Source: JAKACA01 sp050008715
GTDB lineage: Bacteria; Actinomycetota; Acidimicrobiia; Acidimicrobiales; Bog-793
Direction of reading: 5' to 3'
Assembly (NCBI GenBank): GCA_050008715.1
Contig: JBEKMC010000017.1
Span: 1 to 64,000, forward strand
DNA length: 64,000 bases
Both the position numbers and the translations under genes were made by a program. Positions 47,698 to 56,842 of the stretch are shown here, piece after piece. Positions within the stretch are counted from its first letter, which is position 1, and every line of letters starts with the position of its first letter. The notes under the pieces were generated by a model, which searched no databases, was not told the origin of the DNA, and worked only from the letters and a program-made list of their open reading frames with translations.

Positions 47698-49671
47698 ATG
47701 CGGGCGTCCGTATCAGGAGCGGCGCAGGCGCGAACCGTGCGCCCGGGAGTCGGCGGGCGGACCGGATTCACAACCACCGTGCTCGGCACCGGTACGCTTG
47801 CCGCCGTGGGCGACCCGGCGTCCGGGAGCGAAGGCTCGGACGGCACTTCTGCGCAGATGGCTCAGGTGGTCGCATCGCGCCCTGGCGCCGGCCGCGACGG
47901 GGCAGCCGCGGTCGGCTCCGACGGCATCGCCCTGCAGCCGCTGCTCGAGATCGGGGACAGGAGTGCCGTCGGCTACGAGGCACTGCGGCGGTCGAGCAGC
48001 GGCCGGCGCGACCCGGTGGCGGACTTTGCCCGCGCGCTCGAGCTCGTGCCCGTCGTGAACCCTTGCGTCCTCGTGGTGCCGGCCGATGAGGAGCTGCTCA
48101 GCGCCGTCGGCGACGAGCTGCCCGCCATGACGGCCGCCGCCGGTGTGATCGCCGCCGAGCTCGTCTGGCTCGTCCCGGCCCGCAGTCCCGCAGGACGCAC
48201 CGAGCACACGATCGGGCGGGCGGCCCGGCTGAGCGAGATGGGATTCGGGCTGGCGCTCGACGGCGTCGACGTCGCATCGCTCGCCGATGCCGAGTTGGCC
48301 GAGCTGAGTCCGACGTTCGTCATGCTGGAGGCCGGTTTCGCCGACCGCGTGGCCGACGAGCCCCGCGCCAGAGCCGAGGTGGCTGCCCTCATGTCGTACT
48401 TCGGGCGGCTCGGGACCCGGATCGTCGTGCGAAACGTGGACGACGAGCGTGCCGCCCAGCTCTGGTTGGAGCTGGGTTTGCAGATCGGAATCGGCCGTTG
48501 GCTGCATCCTCCCGTGGTGCTGGATACTCGGCTGGCGGAGCCGGGGGACCAGGTGGTCAATCCCGCCTGGTTCCGAGAGCGAGCCGTCCGCGTGCTCGGG
48601 CGCCACGACAAGGAGCGGACGCCCGTCTCGTTCACTCTCCTGCCGAGCGCGAACGCGTCCGCTGACGATCGTGAGTTCGCCCGCGCCCTCGCGCATGCCG
48701 CCCGAACGCTCCAAGCCGAGCACGACCCTCTCCGCATCCTCGAGACGGTTGCGGATTTGCTGCCCCGGGTGGTCCCTGTCGACCGTCTGGCCATCTTCCG
48801 GGCGGACTGGGAGAACAACACCCTGCGGGCGCTCGTGGTCGTCGGGGAAGGCCTCGAAGGATTGGCGGAGATCGATGACGTGATGTCGACGGGCATCACC
48901 GGTTGGGCGTTCGTGCGGGGCGAGCCGTACAACTGCGGCGACACCTTTGCCCACTCCGAGGCGGCCCACGTGCCGGGCAGCGTTGGCGGCCGCTATGACG
49001 AGTCCCTCGTCGTGATCCCACTCGTCGCGGGTGACCAACGGATCGGCGTCCTCGACGTCTGGCGAGACGGCATCGACATGTTCAGCGAGGAGGATGTCGA
49101 GCGCTGTGCGCTCGTCGGTTACCTGGCGGCCGCAGCATGGCGCAACGCCCAGCTGTACTCCGAGCTCGAGCAACGCGTCCTCACCGACAAGCTCACAGGG
49201 CTGCTGAACAAGCGGTGGTGGGACGAGCTCGCTCCTCGTGAAGCGGCCCAGGCGTTGAGGGCCGGCTCGGAGCTGGCGATCCTCCTTGTCGACCTGGACC
49301 ACTTCAAGCGCGTCAACGACACGTGTGGTCACGCCGTCGGGGACGTCACGCTGCGAAACGCCGCCCGTGTCCTCGGCAGCGCCGTGCGCTCGGGTGACGC
49401 CGCTGTGCGCTTCGGCGGCGACGAGTTCCTGCTCGTCCTGCACGGGGCCGATGCCCGCGGGGCGCAACGCGTCGCCGAGGAGGTGCGGGCATCGCTGGCC
49501 GCCCTGCCGTCGACCTGCGAGGGGCTCGGCAGCGTGACGGCGTCGATCGGCGTCGCCCTCTTCCCGACACACGGGGCCTCGCTCGACGACGTCGTGCACG
49601 AGGCGGATCTCGCCATGTACCGGGCGAAGGCGCGGGGCCGGAATCGAGTCGTCGTCTACGAATCGACCTGA
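47698..49671 (+). CDS. EAL-like, GAF and GGDEF domain protein (diguanylate cyclase)
   Basis: 657 residues from ATG at 47698; other starts up to 47857 are possible because the first 60 residues are low-complexity. An N-terminal EAL-like domain (LQPLLEIGDRSAVGYEALRR, EMGFGLALDGVDVASL) has lost the DDFG metal site and KxD motifs, so it probably binds rather than hydrolyses c-di-GMP. A GAF domain follows (LRILETVADLLPRVVPVDRLAIFRAD ... ITGWAFVRGEP). The C-terminal GGDEF domain is intact, LVDLDHFKRVNDTCGHAVGD and FGGDEFLLVLHG, with RSGD as an inhibitory I-site. It likely makes c-di-GMP in response to a GAF ligand. Confidence 0.88.
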   Translation: MRASVSGAAQARTVRPGVGGRTGFTTTVLGTGTLAAVGDPASGSEGSDGTSAQMAQVVASRPGAGRDGAAAVGSDGIALQPLLEIGDRSAVGYEALRRSSSGRRDPVADFARALELVPVVNPCVLVVPADEELLSAVGDELPAMTAAAGVIAAELVWLVPARSPAGRTEHTIGRAARLSEMGFGLALDGVDVASLADAELAELSPTFVMLEAGFADRVADEPRARAEVAALMSYFGRLGTRIVVRNVDDERAAQLWLELGLQIGIGRWLHPPVVLDTRLAEPGDQVVNPAWFRERAVRVLGRHDKERTPVSFTLLPSANASADDREFARALAHAARTLQAEHDPLRILETVADLLPRVVPVDRLAIFRADWENNTLRALVVVGEGLEGLAEIDDVMSTGITGWAFVRGEPYNCGDTFAHSEAAHVPGSVGGRYDESLVVIPLVAGDQRIGVLDVWRDGIDMFSEEDVERCALVGYLAAAAWRNAQLYSELEQRVLTDKLTGLLNKRWWDELAPREAAQALRAGSELAILLVDLDHFKRVNDTCGHAVGDVTLRNAARVLGSAVRSGDAAVRFGGDEFLLVLHGADARGAQRVAEEVRASLAALPSTCEGLGSVTASIGVALFPTHGASLDDVVHEADLAMYRAKARGRNRVVVYEST

Positions 49672-49724
49672 TCCTTCCGAGCCACGTGGCGACAACGGGC
49701 CCCCCGGCGCGGCAACATGGGGTG

Positions 49725-51398
49725 ATGGACGTACTCGTGATCGCCGGCCGGGCGACCGTGCCCGATTTTCTCATTGCTCGCAACACCCGCGTCGTCGACC
49801 TCGCCGACGCCGAGGTGTCGCCGGCCGTCATGGTGGATCTCCGGGCGCGGCTGCCGCGCCGCGTCACGGTCGTCGGCCCTTTTGCCATCGCCGTGGCGGC
49901 CCGCCTTCACAGGGCGGGACTGCCTGTGCGCCTTCACACCGACGGGGACGTGTCCGGCATGGCGAGCCTCGCCGGCGTCGAAGTCCTTCCTCTCACCGAC
50001 CAGGGGGCGCCGATGGACGTCGTCGGGTCGTTGCTCGACCTCGTCGGCAACACCCCGCTCGTCCGCCTCGACCGTATCGGCAGGGATCTGCCGTGCCCGC
50101 TCCTCGCAAAGCTCGAGCTCCTCAACCCCGGTGGGAGCGTGAAGGATCGTCCTGCTGTCGCCATGATCGACAAAGCCGAGCGGGACGGCCTGCTGAAGCC
50201 CGGAGGCACGATCATCGAGGGCACGTCCGGCAACACCGGCGTCGGCCTTGCCATCGTGGCAGCCCGCCGCCGGTACCACTGCATCTTCGTGATGCCCGAC
50301 AAGATGGCACCTGAGAAGATCGGGCTGCTCCGCGCCTACGGCGCCCAGGTCGTGGTGTGCCCAACCGCAGTGCCCCCGGATCACCCGGAGTCGTACTACT
50401 CGGTCACGGCGCGACTCGCGGAGGAGATTCCCGGTGCCTATCACCCGGACCAGTACCACAACCCCGAGAATCCCGACTCGCACGTGCGCACGACCGGGCC
50501 GGAGATCTGGCGCCAGACCGCTGGCCGCGTGACGCACTTCATCGCCGGGATCGGAACCGGCGGCACGATCAGCGGGATCGGGCGCTACCTGAAGTCGCAG
50601 AACCCCGACGTGCAGATCGTCGGAGCCGACCCGGAAGGCTCCGTCTACTCGGGCGGGTCCGGGCGGCCGTATCTCGTGGAGGGCATCGGCGAGGACTTCT
50701 GGCCGACGACGTACGACCCTGACGTCGTCGATCGGGTCATCATGGTCCGGGACACCGACTCGTTCCTCACGGCCCGGCGGGTCGGCGTCGAGGAGGGGAT
50801 CCTCGTGGGGGGCTCGACGGGAACCGCCTTGTGGGCGGCGCTGCATCTTGCCCCGGAGCTCCGACCGGACGACGTCGTCGTCACCCTCATCCCGGACTCC
50901 GGACGCGGCTACCTGTCGAAGCTCTACAACGACGAGTGGATGGCCGACCACGGTTTCCTGCGCGGGGTCGGCCAGACTGTGGCCGACTTGCTCGAGCGCA
51001 AGGGTGCCACACTGCCCGAGCTCATCCACGTGCATCCGGACGACACCGCTCGGGAGGCCATCGGGATCATGCAGGAGTTCGGAGTCTCACAGCTCGCCGT
51101 GGTGCAGGCCGAGCCCCCACTCGCCGAAGCCGAGGTGATCGGTGCCGTGCACGAACGCGACCTCATGCAGCGGGCGTTCAAGGACGCCACGCTCCTCGAC
51201 CGCTCCGTCCGCGAAGTGATGGGCCCGCCGTTGCCGACGGTGGGCAGCGGTGAGAGCGTCGAGTTGGCGGTGCAGCGCCTCGAGGAGGCGCCGGCCGTCC
51301 TCGTCATCGATCACGGGCATCCGGTCGGGGTGCTGACGAGGACAGACGCGCTGGGGTTTCTTGCGCAGGCCGGGCGGGCGGGAGACACGGGACGATGA
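49725..51398 (+). CDS. cbs: cystathionine beta-synthase with N-terminal extension
   Basis: 557 residues from ATG at 49725. The catalytic core starts near residue 97 (MDVVGSLLDLVGNTPLVRLDRI) with the PLP lysine in NPGGSVKDRPAVAM, the loop EGTSGNTGVGLAI and GIGTGGTISGIGRYLK. Two C-terminal CBS domains (HVHPDDTAREAIGIMQEFGVSQLAVV and VREVMGPPLPTVGSGESVELAVQRLEEAPAVLVI) would be regulatory. The extra N-terminal 96 residues (VIAGRATVPDFLIARNTRVVDLADAEVS, then RLPRRVTVVGPFAIAVAARLHRAGLPVRL) look like a small Rossmann-like domain not usual for Cbs. The core could also start at ATG 50013. It overlaps metB by 4 bp. Confidence 0.9.
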   Translation: MDVLVIAGRATVPDFLIARNTRVVDLADAEVSPAVMVDLRARLPRRVTVVGPFAIAVAARLHRAGLPVRLHTDGDVSGMASLAGVEVLPLTDQGAPMDVVGSLLDLVGNTPLVRLDRIGRDLPCPLLAKLELLNPGGSVKDRPAVAMIDKAERDGLLKPGGTIIEGTSGNTGVGLAIVAARRRYHCIFVMPDKMAPEKIGLLRAYGAQVVVCPTAVPPDHPESYYSVTARLAEEIPGAYHPDQYHNPENPDSHVRTTGPEIWRQTAGRVTHFIAGIGTGGTISGIGRYLKSQNPDVQIVGADPEGSVYSGGSGRPYLVEGIGEDFWPTTYDPDVVDRVIMVRDTDSFLTARRVGVEEGILVGGSTGTALWAALHLAPELRPDDVVVTLIPDSGRGYLSKLYNDEWMADHGFLRGVGQTVADLLERKGATLPELIHVHPDDTAREAIGIMQEFGVSQLAVVQAEPPLAEAEVIGAVHERDLMQRAFKDATLLDRSVREVMGPPLPTVGSGESVELAVQRLEEAPAVLVIDHGHPVGVLTRTDALGFLAQAGRAGDTGR

Positions 51399-52534
51399 GC
51401 GAGCGCTTCGGCTTCGAGACGTTGGCGATCCACGCCGGGCAGCCGCCGGACGCCGTCACCGGCTCGGTCATCCCGGCTGTTCATCTCGCAACGACCTACG
51501 TGCAGGAGGCCGTCGGCGAGCACAAGGGTTTCGACTACAGCAGGACCCGGAACCCGACGCGGGCAACGCTGGAGGCGACCCTGGCGGCGCTCGAAGGCGC
51601 CACGCACGGATATTGCTTCGCGAGCGGGATGGCGGCGGAAGACGCCCTGCTCCGGCGCCTGCGGCCCGGCGACAACCTCCTCATCCCGAACGACGCCTAC
51701 GGGGGCACGTGGCGGCTGATCGCCCGCGTCTACGGGGAGTGCGGCGTCACCCATACTCCCGTCGACCTCACCGACCCTGCTGCGGTGGAGGCGGCTTGGC
51801 AGCCGTCGACGAAACTCGTGTGGATCGAGTCGCCGAGCAACCCGCTGCTGCGGATCGCCGACATCGAGGCGGTGGCGGCCGTCGCCCACGAGCACGGCGG
51901 CATCTGCATCGTCGACAACACGTTTGCGACGCCGTACCTGCAGCAGCCCCTCTCGCTCGGCGCCGATGCCGTGGTGCACTCGGCGACGAAGTACCTGGGC
52001 GGACACTCCGACGTCGTCGGGGGAGCCGTGCTGACGAGCGACGACGACCTCGCCCAGCACGTCGGTTTCATCCAGAACTCCGCCGGCGCCGTGCCCGGGC
52101 CCCTCGACTGCTACCTCGTGCAACGCGGCCTCAAGACCCTTGCGGTGCGAATGGACCGTCAATGTGCCAACGCCCGCGTCGTGGCGGAGTTCCTCTCGGA
52201 GCACCCGAGCGTGGAGCGCGTCTGTTATCCGGGGCTCGTGTCCCATCCGGGCCACGACGTCGCCAAGCGGCAGATGCGCGAGTACGGGGCGATGATCTCG
52301 TTCGTCCTCGCCGGCGGCGAAGCAGCCGCTCTGGACGTGGCTGCCCGTACCGAGCTGTTCACCCTCGCCGAGTCTCTCGGAGCCGTGGAGTCGCTCATCG
52401 AGCACCCGGCTCGCATGACGCATGCGTCCGTGGCGAGCTCGCCGCTCGCGGTGGATCCTGGTCTCATCCGCCTGTCCGTCGGCCTCGAATCCGTCGGCGA
52501 CCTCGTAGCCGACCTGGCTCAGGCGCTCGGTTGA
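51395..52534 (+). CDS. metB: cystathionine gamma-synthase/lyase
   Basis: A 379-residue Cys/Met metabolism PLP enzyme. FGFETLAIHAGQPPDAVTGSVIPAVHLATTY, FDYSRTRNPTRATLEATLAALEG, CFASGMAA, IVDNTFATPYLQQPLSLGADAVVHSATKYLGGHSD (PLP lysine in SATKY) and SLGAVESLIEHPARMTHAS are the family blocks. Together with cbs, to which it is fused by an ATGA overlap, it forms a transsulfuration pair. In this order it probably acts as a lyase making cysteine from homocysteine, or in the reverse direction as synthase; the sequence alone does not decide. Confidence 0.93.
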   Translation: MSERFGFETLAIHAGQPPDAVTGSVIPAVHLATTYVQEAVGEHKGFDYSRTRNPTRATLEATLAALEGATHGYCFASGMAAEDALLRRLRPGDNLLIPNDAYGGTWRLIARVYGECGVTHTPVDLTDPAAVEAAWQPSTKLVWIESPSNPLLRIADIEAVAAVAHEHGGICIVDNTFATPYLQQPLSLGADAVVHSATKYLGGHSDVVGGAVLTSDDDLAQHVGFIQNSAGAVPGPLDCYLVQRGLKTLAVRMDRQCANARVVAEFLSEHPSVERVCYPGLVSHPGHDVAKRQMREYGAMISFVLAGGEAAALDVAARTELFTLAESLGAVESLIEHPARMTHASVASSPLAVDPGLIRLSVGLESVGDLVADLAQALG

Positions 52535-52605
52535 TCGCCTCGGGGTTGATCGCCTCGGGGTTGATCGCCTCGGGGTTGATCGCCTCGGGGCTGATCGCCG
52601 GCGGT
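52531..52605. repeat. 5 x 15-bp tandem repeat at metB stop
   Basis: TTGATCGCCTCGGGG at 52531, 52546, 52561 and 52576 (four perfect), then CTGATCGCCGGCGGT at 52591. The metB TGA is in the first copy. Because 15 is a multiple of 3 each copy repeats an in-frame TGA. The APC permease gene ends 9 bp further on the other strand. Confidence 0.93.
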
Positions 52606-52613
52606 CAGCGCCC

Positions 52614-54212
52614 TCAGAGGTTCTCCGGCGGCTGAGCGGCCGCTTGCGTGGCGAGGAAATCCTCGGTGACGAGCGTGGCGGAGTCCCGGCTGAGCGTCTC
52701 GCCGCGGAAGAAGGCAGGGTTGATCGCCTTGTAGACGAACATGAGGACCACGCCGAGGAGGGCCGTGATGACGTCGATGACGAACACGCCGCTCACTTGC
52801 TGGTGCGGTGGGAACGGCAGCGTCCACGACGTGTAGCTGCCGCTGCGCGTGGCGCTCCAGTAGTACCAGAAGCTCCAACCGAGGATGAACCACAGCACGA
52901 TCCCGCCGAAGGCCGGGAAGATGCCTCGCATGAACAGATTGCGAGTGCTCCCTCGTAGCGACGCCCGGTAGTACCAGACGCAGGCGAAGCCCGTGAGCCC
53001 GTAGTAGAAGGCGATCCACACGCCCAGAGCCGAGACGGCGTCCCCGATGACCGCTCCCTTGGACAGGAAGTTCATGATCACGTAGAGCACGATCGACACG
53101 AGACCCATCGCCACCGTCGAGAACGTCGGAGTGAGGAAGCGCCGGTGGATGTAGCCGAACTTCTTCGGTATGGACTGGTAGACCGCCATCGACAACGTGG
53201 TCCGCGCCGTCGGCAGGATCGTGGTCTGGGTGGAGGCGGCGGCCGACGAGAGGATCATGAGGTAGAGCAAGTGGACCGGGACCGTCGCGATCGTGGAATG
53301 GCCGAAGATGGCTGGGCCGAGCACCGAGAGGACGTCGCCGACGTTGTTCGGGTTGCCGAGGCCGACCCCGGTCGAGCCGAGACCGGCGAACGACTGCACC
53401 GAGAGCACGACGAGGGCATAGATGGCCAGCAGCACGAACGTGGACAGGACAGCGGCTCGGCCGGGCACCGTCTCGGCGTCCGCCGTCTCCTCGTTGCAGG
53501 CCACGGCGGTGTCCCAGCCCCAGTAGATGAACAGCATGAGCGAGAAACCCACGATCAAGTTGCTCGCACTGTCCGCGAAGGGGTTGAACCACGCCAGGGT
53601 CGGATGGAGGTGGCCAGGGGGAGCATGACCGGTCCCGACCTTCACGAGGGCGAACACGGACAAGAGGGTCAGCATCGTGAGCTCGATGCCGAGGAGCGCC
53701 TTCTGGAAGTTCGCCGAGACCTCGATGCCGACGTAACAGATCGCCGTCATGAGGACGATCCAGATGATCCCGACGAGCAGGACCCAGGGACTGGCGGCGT
53801 CGTTGCCGATGCTCGTCGTGTTGAATAGGTCGAAGACGTACTGGCCGGCGATCTGGGCAAGGCTCGCCATGACGACGAGGTCGGCAGCGATGATGCCCCA
53901 GCCGCCGTACCAACCCGTCTTCGGGCCGAACGCCCTCGTGGCCCACGTGAACGTCGTGCCGCAGTCGGGGTCCGCCCGGTTCATCTCGTTGTAGCCGACC
54001 GAGATGCACCACATCGGGATGAAGGCGAGGATCGTGACGATCGGCGCCTGCAGGCCGATCACCGCCACGACGAAGCCCAGCGTGGCGGCGAGGCTGTAGG
54101 CCGGCGCGGTCGAGGCGACGCCGATGACGACGCTCGAGATCAGGCCGAGGGCCCCGCGCTTGAGGCCCTTGTCCGGAGCTTGGCCGGCTGGTTCCACCAC
54201 GATCGATGCCAC
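52614..54212 (-). CDS. APC-family amino acid permease
   Basis: A 532-residue transporter with about 12 TM helices. GTG at 54212, with GGGAGGGC upstream, gives VASIVVEPAGQAPDKGLKRGALGLISSVVIGVASTAPAYSLAATLGFVV, the APC N-terminal helix-break motif. Others are GWYGGWGIIAADLVVMASLAQIAGQY, LFIYWGWDTAVACNEETADAETVPGRAAVLSTFVLL and ASTQTTILPTARTTLSMAVY. It probably imports an amino acid or amine. Adjacency to the transsulfuration genes and convergence with metB may be accidental. The C-terminus ends in a short soluble tail. Confidence 0.93.
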   Translation of the reverse strand: MASIVVEPAGQAPDKGLKRGALGLISSVVIGVASTAPAYSLAATLGFVVAVIGLQAPIVTILAFIPMWCISVGYNEMNRADPDCGTTFTWATRAFGPKTGWYGGWGIIAADLVVMASLAQIAGQYVFDLFNTTSIGNDAASPWVLLVGIIWIVLMTAICYVGIEVSANFQKALLGIELTMLTLLSVFALVKVGTGHAPPGHLHPTLAWFNPFADSASNLIVGFSLMLFIYWGWDTAVACNEETADAETVPGRAAVLSTFVLLAIYALVVLSVQSFAGLGSTGVGLGNPNNVGDVLSVLGPAIFGHSTIATVPVHLLYLMILSSAAASTQTTILPTARTTLSMAVYQSIPKKFGYIHRRFLTPTFSTVAMGLVSIVLYVIMNFLSKGAVIGDAVSALGVWIAFYYGLTGFACVWYYRASLRGSTRNLFMRGIFPAFGGIVLWFILGWSFWYYWSATRSGSYTSWTLPFPPHQQVSGVFVIDVITALLGVVLMFVYKAINPAFFRGETLSRDSATLVTEDFLATQAAAQPPENL

Positions 54213-54442
54213 GTGCCCTCCCGATGCAGATGCCCCGGCCAACCTCGGATTTCGGGACACCATAGCCCGCCGGATCGGAACCGGCACGGCTAAAGCGCAC
54301 ACAAGTGCTTGCTCGGCCTGCGGATTCCATCGCGCGGTGGCCGCGTCACGACTGATTCAGCGCTGCAACCCATCAGGAGCAGAGGAGGGAGCCGCCTGCA
54401 GGTCCGGCACGCTCGCCGGCTCCGAGGTCGTATCGTCTCGGT

Positions 54443-55586
54443 GTGCCAAGGTCCGCGAAGATGATCCGCTTGCTCGGCCGCCGCCTGCACGGCGGGACGA
54501 TCGAGGTAGACGAGCCCGGCGGGCGGTGGAGCCTGGGAGACGGCGAGCCCGTCGTGCACGTGAGTGTTCACGACGAACAGGCGTTCTCCGGCTTGCTGAA
54601 GAGCGGGTCCGTCGGCCTCGGAACGGGCTACGTCGAAGGCTGGTGGGACGCCGACGATCTCACGGAGCTCGTGCGCATCCTGCTCGTGAACACCTCCGGC
54701 TTTCGTGCAGCGCTCGACGGGCTCGGCAACGCGGCTGCCCCCGTCGTCGACCAGATCGCCCGCCTGCGGCAGCGAAGCGCCTCGCAGGACCGCCGCAACG
54801 TGCAGGCGCACTACGACCTCCCCGGTGAGCTCTTCGAAGTGATGCTCGACGAGACGATGTCGTACTCGTGCGCAATCTTCGAGCGACCTGGCGTCACCCT
54901 GGTAGAGGCGCAGCGCGCCAAGATCGACCGGCTCTGCCGAAAGCTGCGGCTCGAGCCGGACGACGACGTCGTCGAGATCGGGACCGGCTGGGGTGGCTTT
55001 GCCATTCACGCTGCCGAGCGCTACGGGTGCCGCGTCGTCACCACGACCGTGTCGGACGCCCAACGGGAGGGCGCGTCGAAACGCGTGGCCGAAGCAGGGC
55101 TGGCTGACCGCGTGACCGTGCTCGGCCGCGACTACCGGGAGCTCGAGGGGCGCTACGACAAGCTCGTGTCCGTCGAGATGATCGAAGCGGTCGACTGGCG
55201 TTCCCACGACTCGTTCTTCAGGACTTGTTCGCGTTTGTTGCGCCCGAACGGACTGATGGCCCTTCAGGCGATCACGATCTCCGACCGCAGCTTCGAGAGG
55301 GCCAAGCTGCACGACGACTTCATACGCAAGATGATCTTTCCTGGCGGCTGCATCCCTTCGATCGAGGCGATCACCCGTTCCGCTCCGCCGGTGGGACGTG
55401 TCACTGCGGGCCGGCCGTCGGCGCCTCGAGGAGGCCGGTCTCGACCGGCGCTTCCAGCGCCTTTGGGATCTGTACTTGTGCTACTGCGAGGCGGCGTTTC
55501 TCGAGCGTCACATCAGCGACGTGCAGATCGTCCTCGCGAAGCCCTCTTGGCGCCCTGAGCCACCCCTCGAGCTGCGTCCGGTGTGA
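54443..55586 (+). pseudogene. cfa: cyclopropane-fatty-acyl-phospholipid synthase, frameshifted
   Basis: The first frame (GTG 54443 to about 55375) reads VQAHYDLPGELFEVMLDETMSYSCAIF, DDDVVEIGTGWGGFAIHAAERYG, VSVEMIEAVD, and ends FIRKMIFPGGCIPSIEAITRS, all typical of Cfa. The normal segment of roughly 20 residues after this (leading to HYxxTLRRW) is missing, and the C-terminal part LRRWDVSL, RRRLEEAGLDRRFQRLWDLYLCYCEAAFLERHISDVQIVLAKP continues in the next frame (55383-55586). A deletion of a non-multiple-of-3 length near 55375-55385 explains both. As read, the first frame would run to 55558 with a wrong C-terminus. Either inactive or a sequencing artefact. Confidence 0.85.
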
Positions 55587-55613
55587 CCTGTCGGCCTTTG
55601 GGGAGACTCGGGA

Positions 55614-56069
55614 TCAGCGAGGATCCCAGGCGTCGGGCTGGGCCAGCATCGTACGGACGTGCTCGGGGAGCTCGCCACGTACGACTTGCTCCAGGTTGAC
55701 TTCGTCGAGAACGCTGCGGAGGCACACCCGCACTGCCACCCAGACCGATTGCAGGTGCTCGGCGGCGGCTTCGTAGGTTGCCGCCTCTGGCCGGGAGCCC
55801 CGAACCTCCGCGAGCGGCCCTTCGAGCCGGCGGAACACTTCGCCGATCGTGATCTCGGAGGCCGGGCGAGCAAGCTGGTAGCCGCCTTCGTTGCCCCGCT
55901 GGCTCGTGACGATGCCGACGCGCCGGAGCTCGTTCAAGATGGCGCGCAGGAATCGCACAGGGAGGCCTTGGGCGTTGGCGAGCTCCTCGGCGGTCAGCGG
56001 TTCCCCGTTGCGCTCAGCGAGCGTACAAAGGGCGCGGAGGGCGTACTCGACCCTGGCGGAGATATGCAC
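55614..56069 (-). CDS. Rrf2-family transcriptional regulator
   Basis: A 151-residue winged-helix regulator. It begins VHISARVEYALRALCTLAERNGEPLTAEELANAQGLPVRFLRAILNELRRVGIVTSQRGNEGGYQLARP, the Rrf2 DNA-binding domain; GTG at 56069 puts this at the N-terminus (a TTG at 56081 is also possible). The region that in IscR/NsrR holds three cluster cysteines has only one (VRVCLRSVLDEV), so an Fe-S cluster seems unlikely and it may sense differently, like CymR. Targets are unknown; cfa is convergent and the helical-protein gene is upstream on the same strand. Confidence 0.9.
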   Translation of the reverse strand: MHISARVEYALRALCTLAERNGEPLTAEELANAQGLPVRFLRAILNELRRVGIVTSQRGNEGGYQLARPASEITIGEVFRRLEGPLAEVRGSRPEAATYEAAAEHLQSVWVAVRVCLRSVLDEVNLEQVVRGELPEHVRTMLAQPDAWDPR

Positions 56070-56125
56070 TCCAGCATTCAACCCGAATTACATGCATTGA
56101 TGCGAGTTCTACCGGAGAAAACCCC

Positions 56126-56614
56126 TCAGTCGTCCACCATGAGGTGCGAGTCCACCATCTCGAGGTAGTTGCCCCAAGCCTGACGAACGGCCTCGCGGTG
56201 GGCGTCGAGCTCCCCGTCGACGGCCGCGCGGTAGCCGTTGCGGGCGTCGTTGACATTCCGCAGGTAGTCATCGCGTGCGATGGCCATGTTCTCGTTGTAC
56301 GTCTTGCGAACCTGGGCGGCGGTCTCGTTGTAGGTCGCCCTCGCTTGCGCAACGATGTCGCGTCGCATGGTCGAAGGTGCGTTGGCGACTGCCTGCTTGT
56401 AGATCGCCCAGGCCTCGTCGATCTGCTGGCCGTGGGTGCTCTCGGCCGAGGATTGCATCGACTCGTAGGTGACCCGCGCAGGATCGAGGGCGGTCTCGAA
56501 TGCGTCCCAGGCGCGCTCGACGGCTTCCCGGTAGATCTCCCAGGCGTCGTCGATGATGCCTAGGTACTGGTTGCGCGCCTCAAGGTCCGCTGCTCTCGTG
56601 TCAGCACTCGCCAT
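56126..56614 (-). CDS. all-helical hypothetical protein
   Basis: A 162-residue protein rich in Ala, Glu, Arg, Tyr and Asp and apparently entirely helical. It has repeating blocks such as DDAWEIYREAVERAWDAFETAL, DEAWAIYKQAVANA and TYNETAAQVRKTYNENMAIARDDY. Tyr recurs in each block. No catalytic or membrane segment is seen and I do not recognise the family. A coiled-coil or helical-bundle role is plausible. ATG at 56614; it precedes the Rrf2 gene by 57 bp on the same strand and may share its transcript. Confidence 0.55.
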   Translation of the reverse strand: MASADTRAADLEARNQYLGIIDDAWEIYREAVERAWDAFETALDPARVTYESMQSSAESTHGQQIDEAWAIYKQAVANAPSTMRRDIVAQARATYNETAAQVRKTYNENMAIARDDYLRNVNDARNGYRAAVDGELDAHREAVRQAWGNYLEMVDSHLMVDD

Positions 56615-56842
56615 CCAGCATCCTCCTCCCGATCCCCCAAAGCTAGCCTGCCGCCGGGAGGTCGACCATACGACGCCTCGACACGAGCCCGCCGTACTCT
56701 GGTCTCCACAGCGGTGTGTAGCCGAGCCGTCACTTCGCGTGACAGCCTACAACCGCCGAGCGGCCATGTGGGAGCCAATACCTGCGAGAACGCTCCGGCG
56801 AGTCTGCGGAGCCGGGCCGCAGCAGTCATCGGGTGAGGTACA

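Noticed and set aside
52531..52605. Possible CRISPR-like array
   Set aside because: Units are 15 bp, directly adjacent, without spacers; a simple tandem repeat at a gene end.
52519..54330. 603-codon minus-strand frame over the APC permease region
   Set aside because: Arginine/histidine-rich out-of-frame translation of the permease; the tandem repeat gives it a false repetitive tail.
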